Assembly (NCBI GenBank): GCA_944384505.1
Contig: CALWTQ010000038.1
Location: forward strand, 1-36,669
Source of the DNA: an uncultured Mediterraneibacter sp.
Lineage (GTDB): Bacteria > Bacillota > Clostridia > Lachnospirales > Lachnospiraceae
Reading direction: 5' to 3'
Length of the DNA stretch: 36,669 nt
Shown: one piece after another, positions 8,440-14,831 of the stretch
Layout of the letters: every line of letters starts with the position of its first letter
Position numbering within the stretch: position 1 is the stretch's first letter
The notes under the pieces: generated by a model
The model's input: only the letters and a program-made list of their open reading frames with translations
What the model was told of the DNA's origin: nothing
Databases searched by the model: none
Position numbers and translations under genes: made by a program

Positions 8440-10248
8440 ATGAAGAAAACAACAGGCAGGCCGCAGCCATTCGGCGCAGCCGTTGAGGGAAACAGAGTAA
8501 ACTTTGCAGTTCAGGTGCCGAAAGGGAAAAGCTGTGCGCTTCTGCTGTACAGAAGAGGGAGAAAGCGTCCTGAGACCAGTTTTGACATGCCGGAAGAGGA
8601 AGGCATAGGGGAAGTGCGTTTTCTTGCTGTGGAGGACCTGGAAGCCGGACAGTATGAATATAATTTCCTGATTGACGGAAAGGTGTCAGTGGATCCTTAT
8701 GTCCGCGAACTTGCCGGAAGGGAACCCTTTGGAAAGCGTAAAGGCGGCTCTGAACATGAGATGCGCGGACGGCTCATTTCTCCGGAGTATGACTGGGAAG
8801 GCGATAAACGTCCCTGTCTGGCCTGGAATGAAGTGGTGGCATACAGTCTCCATGTCCGGGGATTTACAAAGCACAGCTCGTCAAAGGCAGAACACCGGGG
8901 AACCTATCAGGGCGTGATCGAGAAAATTCCGTATCTGAAAGATCTGGGAATCAATCAGATCCAGTGCATGCCGGTCTATGAGTTTGAAGAGTGCGCAAAG
9001 ACGAAGATCAATTACTGGGGATACGGCCCAGCATACTATTTCGCCCCCAAAGAAGCCTATGCCGCCGGGGACTCCGCGGTCCGCGAACTTAAAGACATGG
9101 TCCGTGAATGTCATAAAGCGGGGATAGAGGTAGTCCTGGAGATGCCTTTTACCGATGGAATTCCCGCACAGACAGCAATCGAGTGCCTGAGGTTCTACAT
9201 GCTGAGATATCATGTAGATGGATTTGTCGTGAATCCGTACAATGTGCCCTGGGATATGATATCGGCGGACCCGCTTCTAAAAGCGGTGAAGCTGATGCGC
9301 AAGGACGACGGATTTCAGAACGTGATGCGGCGTTTCCTGAAAGGGGATGAAAATATGGTCGGAGACGTTATATGGGCGCTTGGCCATAACTCCGCGGCAG
9401 ACGGGAAATGCAATTACATTACGGCGCAGACCGGGTTTACTCTGTGGGATCTGGTCTCTTATGACTGGAAACATAATGAGGCAAACGGAGAGAATAATTC
9501 AGACGGCCCGGACTATAATTACAGCTGGAACTGCGGGGCAGAAGGGCCGAGCCGGAAGAAAGCGGTGCTTTCCTTGCGGAACCGGCAGGTTCGCAATGCG
9601 TTCCAGCTCCTTCTGACCGCCCAGGGAACGCCCTGCATACTGGCAGGAGATGAGTTCTTTAACAGCCAGAAAGGGAATAATAATGTATACTGTCAGGACA
9701 ACGAAACCGGCTGGGTGGACTGGAGCCGCCTGAAAACGGACGACTCCCTGTTCCGGTATGTCAAAAGCCTGATCGCGTTCAGGAAGAAACACCCATGTCT
9801 GCACCGCGGTGAAGAATTAAGAGGACTTGACCGGACTGCGTGTGGCGTTCCGGACGTGTCCTACCATGGGGAAAACGCATGGCAGGTCAATGCGGGAGTG
9901 CCGAGCAGACAGCTCGGGGCGATGTTCTCAGGAGCGGATCTCGGGGATGACGAGTGCTTTGTGGCATATAATATGCACTGGCTCCCCCACAGCTACGCGC
10001 TTCCGTCCCCGGGGAAAGACAAGGAGTGGTGCCTGGCGGGAAGCTCTTCGGATGGAATGACGGATCAGCCGTTCCCTCTGGAGGATCAGCAGAAGATAGA
10101 AGTCCCGGAGCGGAATGTTGTCCTCCTGGTGAGCAGAAAGAAGGAAGTTCTTCCGAAAAAGGCGAAGAGAAGAAAAAAGAGCCAGCCGGAAGCAAAAGCC
10201 GGGGGACAGAAAAATGAAAATAAAGGCGGCGGAAAGAAAGAGGCATGA
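8440..10248 (+). CDS. GH13-like (isoamylase/GlgX-type) protein with all catalytic residues lost
   Basis: This 602-residue protein has an N-terminal CBM48-like domain (about 8-95), a TIM-barrel region beginning VVAYSLHVRGFTKHSS (about 132-147) and a C-terminal beta domain, and it resembles glycogen-debranching GH13 enzymes. The catalytic sites are gone. Region I (normally DVVFNH) reads EMPFTD. Region II (VDGFRFD) reads VDGFVVN, with N265 for the nucleophile. The region III segment holding the acid/base Glu is deleted between residues about 266 and 296. Region IV (AHDGFTL) reads AQTGFTL (about 329-335). It may bind glycogen or a maltodextrin without cleaving it. The last about 40 residues are Lys-rich. 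It lies between the sugar-binding lipoprotein and the DUF5662 gene, which it overlaps by ATGA. Confidence 0.85.
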   Translation: MKKTTGRPQPFGAAVEGNRVNFAVQVPKGKSCALLLYRRGRKRPETSFDMPEEEGIGEVRFLAVEDLEAGQYEYNFLIDGKVSVDPYVRELAGREPFGKRKGGSEHEMRGRLISPEYDWEGDKRPCLAWNEVVAYSLHVRGFTKHSSSKAEHRGTYQGVIEKIPYLKDLGINQIQCMPVYEFEECAKTKINYWGYGPAYYFAPKEAYAAGDSAVRELKDMVRECHKAGIEVVLEMPFTDGIPAQTAIECLRFYMLRYHVDGFVVNPYNVPWDMISADPLLKAVKLMRKDDGFQNVMRRFLKGDENMVGDVIWALGHNSAADGKCNYITAQTGFTLWDLVSYDWKHNEANGENNSDGPDYNYSWNCGAEGPSRKKAVLSLRNRQVRNAFQLLLTAQGTPCILAGDEFFNSQKGNNNVYCQDNETGWVDWSRLKTDDSLFRYVKSLIAFRKKHPCLHRGEELRGLDRTACGVPDVSYHGENAWQVNAGVPSRQLGAMFSGADLGDDECFVAYNMHWLPHSYALPSPGKDKEWCLAGSSSDGMTDQPFPLEDQQKIEVPERNVVLLVSRKKEVLPKKAKRRKKSQPEAKAGGQKNENKGGGKKEA

Positions 10249-10781
10249 ATAAGGCAGCAGCGCATTTTTGCACAATTACAAAACATAAGATCCTCGTGAT
10301 GAAAGAGTGTTTCAGGGTGGGGCTTTACCGGCAGGGGCTGCTCCACGATCTGTCCAAGTACAGCTGGACAGAGTTCCGGATCGGCTGCAGATATTATCAG
10401 GGAACACGGAGCCCCAACAACGCAGAGAGGGAAGACAAAGGATATTCTTCCGCATGGCTTCACCACAAGGGGCGGAATAAACATCACTATGAGTACTGGA
10501 TTGATTACAGCCTGGATGGGAAACATATGCTGGCGGGCATGAAGATGCCTGTGCGGTATGTAGTGGAAATGTTCCTTGACCGGATAGCCGCGAGCAAGGT
10601 CTATAAAGGAAATACGTATAAAGACAGCGATCCCCTGGAGTATTACGAGAACGGGAAGGCCGGGGAACTGATGCACAGGGATACCAGAGTGCTTCTTGAG
10701 AAGCTCCTTCACATGCTGGCGGAGCAGGGGGAGGAGAGGACGTATCAGTATATCAGGAAAGAAGTGCTGACGAAAAGATAG
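10245..10781 (+). CDS. DUF5662 family protein
   Basis: The 178-residue protein starts ITKHKILVMKECFRVGLYRQ and continues GLLHDLSKYSWTEF, then LHHKGRNKHHYEYW and the acidic FLDRIAAS. This His/Asp pattern (HD in LLHDLSKYS, HH in WLHHKGRNKHH, and a later D) is like that of HD-domain metal-dependent phosphohydrolases, and the whole matches DUF5662, whose function is not established to my knowledge. It overlaps the upstream GH13-like gene by four bases (ATGA), indicating translational coupling. The following 500 bases contain no gene. Confidence 0.8.
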   Translation: MNKAAAHFCTITKHKILVMKECFRVGLYRQGLLHDLSKYSWTEFRIGCRYYQGTRSPNNAEREDKGYSSAWLHHKGRNKHHYEYWIDYSLDGKHMLAGMKMPVRYVVEMFLDRIAASKVYKGNTYKDSDPLEYYENGKAGELMHRDTRVLLEKLLHMLAEQGEERTYQYIRKEVLTKR

Positions 10782-10848
10782 GGGGGAGCCAATTTCCCGA
10801 AATTGTATAGGAAAGATAAAAGCCCGGTTCACGTTATTCGTCAAGTTG

Positions 10849-10876
10849 TTGACTTTTAGCAATCTTTTGTTATAAT
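10849..10876 (+). promoter_or_regulatory. Strong sigma-A promoter upstream of the NusG/polysaccharide locus
   Basis: TTGACT (10849-10854) and a perfect TATAAT (10871-10876) are separated by 16 bases. It points right, toward a terminator at 10949-10996 and then the invertible segment. Transcription should start near 10883. Confidence 0.75.
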
Positions 10877-10882
10877 ATACTT

Positions 10883-10996
10883 GACAGGAAAGCCGGAAGA
10901 TAGATGAAGCCTATCCGCTCCGGTGCAAAGTTAACAGTTACTAAAAAGCAAGCTGCCTACTCTGGTCCAAGAGACAAGGCGGCTTGTTTATTTTCT
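10883..10996 (+). ncRNA. Candidate small RNA or attenuated leader, about 115 nt
   Basis: A strong promoter (10849-10876) is followed within about 115 bases by a terminator, with no reading frame between. The transcript could fold as CCGG/CCGG with an inner ATAG/CTAT helix (about 10894-10924), a single-stranded stretch, then the terminator hairpin. It could be a stand-alone regulatory RNA or the 5' leader of the downstream operon, with read-through controlled by an antiterminator such as LoaP. I do not recognise it as a known RNA family. Confidence 0.45.
10944..10996. terminator. Bidirectional intrinsic terminator
   Basis: CAAGCTGCCT (10949-10958) pairs with AGGCGGCTTG (10977-10986), ten pairs with one G-U. 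On the plus strand it is followed by TTTATTTTCT. On the minus strand the run AAAAAG at 10943-10948 gives CTTTTT after the hairpin. It can therefore stop both the rightward promoter at 10849 and leftward transcripts from the invertible segment. Confidence 0.8.
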
Positions 10997-11026
10997 ATAA
11001 TTCAGAATTGCTACAAAAAATAAAAA

Positions 11027-11053
11027 TTTCGTAGAGCTGTATACTCTACGAAA
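11027..11053. repeat. Left inverted repeat (recombination site) of the invertible promoter segment
   Basis: This 27-bp site has perfect 10-base inverted arms (TTTCGTAGAG and CTCTACGAAA) around a 7-base asymmetric spacer, CTGTATA. Its reverse complement matches the site at 11247-11273 at 25 of 27 positions, with the spacer identical. Two inverted arms around a 7-bp asymmetric crossover region is the anatomy of a tyrosine-recombinase core site. Confidence 0.88.
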
Positions 11054-11246
11054 CCTAAATTAGTATAGCGCATTTCTTGCAACGATTCAATAGAAATTCT
11101 TACTATTTTTTTAGTCATTAATATCTAAAATTTGTTTTTCTTTTTAATTTCAATGAAAAAAATTCTCATTTATCATGATTTTCCCAACATTTATATATGG
11201 TTTCTGTAAGTATAGGCTGCTCCCACAGAAAAAATCGGAAGAAAAT
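11054..11246. promoter_or_regulatory. Predicted invertible promoter segment (phase switch), 193 bp, drawn in OFF orientation
   Basis: The segment lies between two 27-bp sites in inverted orientation and holds no gene. Its best promoter lies at 11062-11090 on the minus strand, directed away from the NusG/polysaccharide operon. Inversion would move its -35 to about 11210-11215 and its -10 to about 11233-11238 on the plus strand, starting transcription near 11245, about 45 bases before the loaP-like gene. The plus strand currently shows only weak promoter-like sequence here (TATATA at 11192-11197 with a poor -35). Size and layout match known invertible promoters of gut bacteria such as C. difficile and Bacteroides. 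No recombinase gene is in the window. Confidence 0.82.
11062..11090 (-). promoter_or_regulatory. Promoter inside the invertible segment, currently pointing left
   Basis: Read on the minus strand, TTGAAT (11090-11085) and TATACT (11067-11062) are separated by exactly 17 bases, a good sigma-A promoter. In this orientation its transcript would leave through the left repeat and meet the bidirectional terminator at 10944-10996. Confidence 0.8.
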
Positions 11247-11273
11247 TTTCGTAGATTATACAGATCTACGAAA
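11247..11273. repeat. Right inverted repeat (recombination site) of the invertible promoter segment
   Basis: This site has perfect 10-base arms TTTCGTAGAT and ATCTACGAAA around the 7-base spacer TATACAG, the exact reverse complement of the left site's spacer. It ends 17 bases before the start codon at 11291. Confidence 0.88.
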
Positions 11274-11290
11274 ATTTCAGAGGTGATGTT

Positions 11291-11809
11291 ATGTGGTGCA
11301 TAGTAAAGTGTCATCCGCAAAAAACGGGTGATGTTATGGATTTCTGCAGCAGCAGAATTTCAAAGGACACTCTGCAGGATGTATTCCTGTTTACCTGTGA
11401 ACGGATGAGGCGTTATGAAGGAAGCTGGCATACGGAGACAGTTCAGATGTTTCCGGGATATCTCTTTATGGAAACAGAAGATGTGGAGACTCTGGAAGAA
11501 AAGCTCAGGGAATGCCCATCAAGAATCCATGCGTACCTGCAGGAACAGGGAGAAGGAAGGATGCTTCGATGCATACAGCCGGAGGAAGAGTCATTCCTCA
11601 GAACGCTTTGCGGCAGAAATCACCATCTGAGCATGTCCAGAGGTTATATCAGAAATGGAAGCACTTATGTGATCCAGGGACCTTTGATGGGGATGGAAAG
11701 GCAGATCCGAAAGATCGACCGTCATAAAAGAACTGCAAGAGTGACATCATCCGAACACAGTCCGGCCATAACACTGACGGCAGGACTGGAGATCACTGAG
11801 AAGTCATGA
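11291..11809 (+). CDS. loaP: LoaP-type NusG-family transcription antiterminator
   Basis: This 172-residue NusG paralog has an N-terminal NGN domain (MWCIVKCHPQKTG to MFPGYLFMETEDVETLEEKL, about 1-75), a variable middle, and a C-terminal KOW domain (GSTYVIQGPLMGMERQIRKI, about 122-141, then DRHKRTARV). The CERMRRYEGSWH and FPGYLF segments are typical of LoaP, which rides on RNA polymerase and suppresses termination in long polysaccharide or antibiotic operons of Firmicutes. AGGTGA precedes ATG 11291. It is the first gene after the predicted invertible promoter, so the switch would act through it. It heads a series of three NusG-family genes. Confidence 0.88.
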   Translation: MWCIVKCHPQKTGDVMDFCSSRISKDTLQDVFLFTCERMRRYEGSWHTETVQMFPGYLFMETEDVETLEEKLRECPSRIHAYLQEQGEGRMLRCIQPEEESFLRTLCGRNHHLSMSRGYIRNGSTYVIQGPLMGMERQIRKIDRHKRTARVTSSEHSPAITLTAGLEITEKS

Positions 11810-11852
11810 ACATATCAGCTGACAGTTCGGCGCTGAAATGGAGGTGTTTCAG

Positions 11853-12446
11853 TTGAAAAGGTGGTATGTATGTCAGACATGGCCCGGAAGAGAGCAGGAG
11901 ACAGCAGATCTTATAGAGCGTACGGTCAGACATGACCTATGGCAGCAGTGCCGTATCCTAAAGAAAGAGACACTGTTCCGAGTGGGCGGGAAGCTGATCC
12001 TGAACAGTGATGTGATGTTCCCGGGGTACGTGTTTGTTGAAAGCGAATACCCTGACGAGCTTCTCGCACATCTGAGAAAGTCACGGGAGTATCCGGAACT
12101 GATCGGGGCGGATGAAAAATCCGGGGAGTTTATCCCAGTAGAAAAGAAAGATCTGGAATTCCTTCAGCATGTCTGCGGGGAAAATCTGGAGAAAAAGATG
12201 GAACTTTCTGAAGTAGAGGCTGACGGGGAGGGAAACCTGACCCAGGTTAGCGGAATCCTGAAAGACTATGAAAACAGAATTGTAAGAAAACGGCTCAGGA
12301 AGAGGTATGTGCTTGCAGAAGTGGATCTGTTCCAAAGGAAAGAGCCGGTTTTATTTGGCATTGTCCTGCCGGGGGATCAGATCCTGGCGGATTATCCATC
12401 CAGCTATGATATCAAAACACAGCGGCAAAGCTCCGAACGACAGTAG
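11853..12446 (+). CDS. Divergent NusG-family antiterminator, second of three
   Basis: The NGN domain is clear: KRWYVCQTWPGREQETADLI (about 2-21) and VMFPGYVFVESEYPDELL (about 55-72). The C-terminal part (VSGILKDYENRIVRKRLRKR, then YVLAEVDLF) looks like a diverged KOW domain rich in Arg and Lys. It resembles the third NusG-like protein more than the first. I chose TTG 11853 as the start because GGAGGTG (11840-11846) sits 6 bases upstream; an in-frame ATG at 11838 overlaps that ribosome binding site and would place extra residues before the conserved WY. The length is about 197 residues. The gene begins about 40 bases after loaP and is probably in the same transcript. Confidence 0.82.
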   Translation: MKRWYVCQTWPGREQETADLIERTVRHDLWQQCRILKKETLFRVGGKLILNSDVMFPGYVFVESEYPDELLAHLRKSREYPELIGADEKSGEFIPVEKKDLEFLQHVCGENLEKKMELSEVEADGEGNLTQVSGILKDYENRIVRKRLRKRYVLAEVDLFQRKEPVLFGIVLPGDQILADYPSSYDIKTQRQSSERQ

Positions 12447-12467
12447 AGACTGCCGGACGGAGAGCCG

Positions 12468-12482
12468 GTCTGTTACACAGAC
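12468..12482 (+). other. Small perfect hairpin between the second and third NusG-like genes
   Basis: GTCTGT and ACAGAC pair perfectly around a three-base loop. No U-run follows, so this is not a terminator; it is a possible RNA recognition hairpin in the 116-base gap before the third NusG-like gene. Confidence 0.35.
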
Positions 12483-12562
12483 AGATAAAATCCGGGTGAG
12501 GAAATCTGCGCGGAGTGGCGAAGCCTGCCCTTATGCGCGGGCAATGACGATGAGGTGAGGGT

Positions 12563-13093
12563 ATGTGGTATGTGATTCAGGTGACAACCGGAAGAGAACA
12601 GGAGGTAGCTGAGGTAATCCGCCGGGAGCTTCCGGGAAACCTTTATGAGAGATGCTTCTATATAAAAAGGGAGCGGATCTGGAGAAGAGATGAGAAATAT
12701 ATCCTCCACCGCGAAACAATGTTCCCGGGATATCTGTTTATCAGCACAAACCATCCGAAAGATGTGTACCTGAAGCTGAAAAGCATTCCGAAATTCACCC
12801 GGTTTCTGAAAAATGAAGAGGAAGCATTCCTGGCAGTCAATCCGGATGAAAAAGAATTTCTGGAAAATCTGCTGGATGGAGATGAAGAAGATACGGTTCG
12901 TCTCTCTGAAGTGAGGGTGGATGAGGATAAAGAGATCATTTCAGCAAATGGACCGCTGAGACATTATAGAAAGAAGATTGTGAAAAAGAAGCTGAGACTC
13001 CGGTACGTGATGATTGAGACAGAACTGTTTGGAAAAGTAAGAACGGTGCTGATCGGAATCCGGCTGGGGGGGGATGAACTGGAAACTGAATAA
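12563..13093 (+). CDS. Divergent NusG-family antiterminator, third of three
   Basis: The 176-residue product starts MWYVIQVTTGREQEVAEVIR (NGN domain), has TMFPGYLFISTNHPKDVYLK (about 52-71) and ends in a Lys/Arg-rich KOW-like region (ANGPLRHYRKKIVKKKLRLR, about 128-147, then YVMIETELFGKVRTVLIGI). Such proteins bind RNA polymerase through the NGN domain, and the KOW part can read RNA or protein partners. GAGGTGAGGGT precedes ATG 12563. It is followed at once by a terminator and hairpin-rich leader, then the biosynthetic genes. It may be a duplicate of the second gene with a different target. Confidence 0.85.
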   Translation: MWYVIQVTTGREQEVAEVIRRELPGNLYERCFYIKRERIWRRDEKYILHRETMFPGYLFISTNHPKDVYLKLKSIPKFTRFLKNEEEAFLAVNPDEKEFLENLLDGDEEDTVRLSEVRVDEDKEIISANGPLRHYRKKIVKKKLRLRYVMIETELFGKVRTVLIGIRLGGDELETE

Positions 13094-13103
13094 AGACGAA
13101 AGC

Positions 13104-13136
13104 AGGAGGGATTTCCGGGAGGGGGTCCTTCTTTTT
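13104..13136 (+). terminator. Intrinsic terminator/attenuator between the NusG genes and the biosynthetic operon
   Basis: AGGAGGG (13104-13110) pairs with TCCTTCT (13126-13132), seven pairs including two G-U, then TTTT. It would separate the regulators from the polysaccharide genes and is the natural target of an antiterminator. Confidence 0.55.
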
Positions 13137-13167
13137 GTTATGGCGACGAGCTAAAGTCCGGGCCTGC

Positions 13168-13246
13168 CCGAGATATTGGCGATCGCTTACAATCTCGGAA
13201 TGTGCCTTTTGAGCACTTCCGATGATTATGCATATATAAGCATCGG
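13168..13246 (+). promoter_or_regulatory. Hairpin-rich leader before the polysaccharide operon
   Basis: Two hairpins stand out: CCGAGAT/ATCTCGG (13168-13198, loop containing the palindrome GCGATCGC), and CCGATG/CATCGG continued by TTAT/ATAA (13219-13246). No reading frame uses this space. A leader with conserved hairpins is where LoaP-type factors are recruited in other operons; the link here is inference. Confidence 0.4.
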
Positions 13247-13311
13247 TGTACAGAAGAAGCGTATGCAGCTTTTACACCCATGATAACAGAGGGGAAAAGA
13301 AGGAGAGAAAA

Positions 13312-13938
13312 ATGTTGAATCAAAGATATCTGAATCGGAAGCGGTATATAGACACGCTGCTGTCACTAATCGGGCTGATCGTGTTATCACCGGTATTCCT
13401 GATCCTGATCGTGGCGATCAGGCTGGATTCACCGGGGCCGGTACTGTTTAAGCAGAAAAGAGTGGGACTTCATAAGAGGCATTTTAATATATTGAAATTC
13501 CGCACTATGCGGATTGACACTCCAAAGGACACGCCGACACATCTGCTGGCGAATCCGGATCAGTACATAACCAAGGTCGGGAAATTCATGCGGAAGACAT
13601 CGCTGGATGAACTGCCGCAGATCATCAATATCCTGCGGGGAGAGATGGCGGTGATCGGTCCCAGACCGGCGCTGTGGAATCAGTATGACCTGATCAAAGA
13701 GCGGGATAAGTATCACGCCAATGACGTACTTCCCGGTCTGACCGGATGGGCGCAGATCCATGGAAGGGATGAACTGGAGATCCCGGAGAAGGCGAAGCTG
13801 GACGGATACTATGTGGAGCATATGAGCCACTGGATGGATCTGAGATGTTTCTTTGGGACGATATTTGCTGTTTTGCGGTCTGATGGAGTTGTGGAAGGCG
13901 GAACCGGGGAAATGAAGAGACAGGGAGCCGAGAGATGA
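13312..13938 (+). CDS. Priming sugar-phosphate transferase (polyprenyl-phosphate glycosyl-1-phosphate transferase)
   Basis: This 208-residue protein is a bacterial sugar transferase (PF02397). It has one membrane re-entrant helix (YIDTLLSLIGLIVLSPVFLI, about 12-31), then the catalytic stretch FKQKRVGLHKRHFNILKFRT (about 45-64), TSLDELPQIINILRGEMAVI and GPRP, ending with GLTGWAQIHGRD. Such enzymes transfer a sugar-1-phosphate from a UDP-sugar to undecaprenyl phosphate at the inner membrane face, the first step of repeat-unit assembly. AAGGAG precedes ATG 13312. The stop overlaps the next gene by ATGA. The substrate cannot be read from sequence; a 2,6-dideoxy-HexNAc is plausible given the neighbours. 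Confidence 0.93.
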   Translation: MLNQRYLNRKRYIDTLLSLIGLIVLSPVFLILIVAIRLDSPGPVLFKQKRVGLHKRHFNILKFRTMRIDTPKDTPTHLLANPDQYITKVGKFMRKTSLDELPQIINILRGEMAVIGPRPALWNQYDLIKERDKYHANDVLPGLTGWAQIHGRDELEIPEKAKLDGYYVEHMSHWMDLRCFFGTIFAVLRSDGVVEGGTGEMKRQGAER

Positions 13939-14828
13939 AGAAAGTATTAATCACCGGGGCGGGAAGCTATATTGGAACTTCTTTTGTGAAGTGGGTGAAG
14001 GAGAAGCATCCCGGGGAATTTGAGACGGAAGAGCTGGACATGATAGACGGAAGCTGGAGGAAGAAAGATTTCTCCGGGTATGATGTAGTGTTCCATGTGG
14101 CGGGGCTGGCCCATGCCGATGTGGGAAGAGTTTCTGAGGAGACAAAGAAATTTTATTATCAGATCAACCGTGACCTGGTCATAGCGACAGCGGGAAAAGC
14201 AAAGAGGGAAGGCGTAAAGCAGTTCGTATTTATGAGCAGCATGATTATCTATGGAGAGAGCGCGGGAGTTGGAAAAAGGAAGGTTATTACAAGAGAGACC
14301 AGTCCCTGTCCCACGAATTTTTATGGAGACAGTAAGTGGCAGGCGGATAAAGGGATACGAAAGCTGCAGGACGAAAACTTTCATGTGGCAGTTGTACGGC
14401 CTCCTATGATCTATGGAAAAGGAAGCAAGGGAAACTATCCGGCTCTGGCCAAACTGGCGAAAAGACTTCCGTTGTTCCCTGATATAAAAAACGAGAGAAG
14501 CATGCTGCACATTGATAATCTCTGCGAGTTCCTATCGCTTCTTATGGAGAGTGGAGAGGGCGGGATTTATTTCCCACAAAATAAAAGCTATGTCAGGACA
14601 AGCCGCATGGTGCAGATGATCGGAGAGGTGAGCGGACATAAGGTAAGACTTACGAAGCTGTTAAACCCGGTAGTCAGAATCGCAGGAAAGATACCGGGAA
14701 AGGTATCCGGGCTTGCCAATAAAGCATTTGGGAATCTGGTGTATGAAAAAGAAATGAGCCAGTGCTTTGAAGGAAAGTACCAGATCAGAGGATTGAAAGA
14801 TACGATAAAGAGGACTGAGGGAGAGTAA
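13935..14828 (+). CDS. NAD-dependent sugar epimerase/4-reductase (extended SDR)
   Basis: The 297-residue protein starts with a Rossmann motif, KKVLITGAGSYIGTSF (GxxGxxG), has VVFHVAGLAH, the active-site SSMIIYG and the catalytic YGDSK (Y-x-x-x-K), and RPPMIYGKGSKGNYPALAKL. It belongs with UDP-sugar epimerases and 4-keto-reductases. Its position next to a priming transferase and a WbuB-like transferase recalls 4-keto-6-deoxy-HexNAc reductases that make UDP-D-FucNAc or UDP-D-QuiNAc, but that specificity is inference. It starts inside the stop of the previous gene (ATGA) and ends 3 bases before the next start, so the three genes are tightly coupled. Confidence 0.88.
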   Translation: MKKVLITGAGSYIGTSFVKWVKEKHPGEFETEELDMIDGSWRKKDFSGYDVVFHVAGLAHADVGRVSEETKKFYYQINRDLVIATAGKAKREGVKQFVFMSSMIIYGESAGVGKRKVITRETSPCPTNFYGDSKWQADKGIRKLQDENFHVAVVRPPMIYGKGSKGNYPALAKLAKRLPLFPDIKNERSMLHIDNLCEFLSLLMESGEGGIYFPQNKSYVRTSRMVQMIGEVSGHKVRLTKLLNPVVRIAGKIPGKVSGLANKAFGNLVYEKEMSQCFEGKYQIRGLKDTIKRTEGE

Positions 14829-14831
14829 ACA

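Noticed and set aside
11027-11273. Two independent operator dyads for a repressor
   Set aside because: The asymmetric 7-bp spacers are exact reverse complements, which a simple operator does not need but an inversion site does; not fully excluded.
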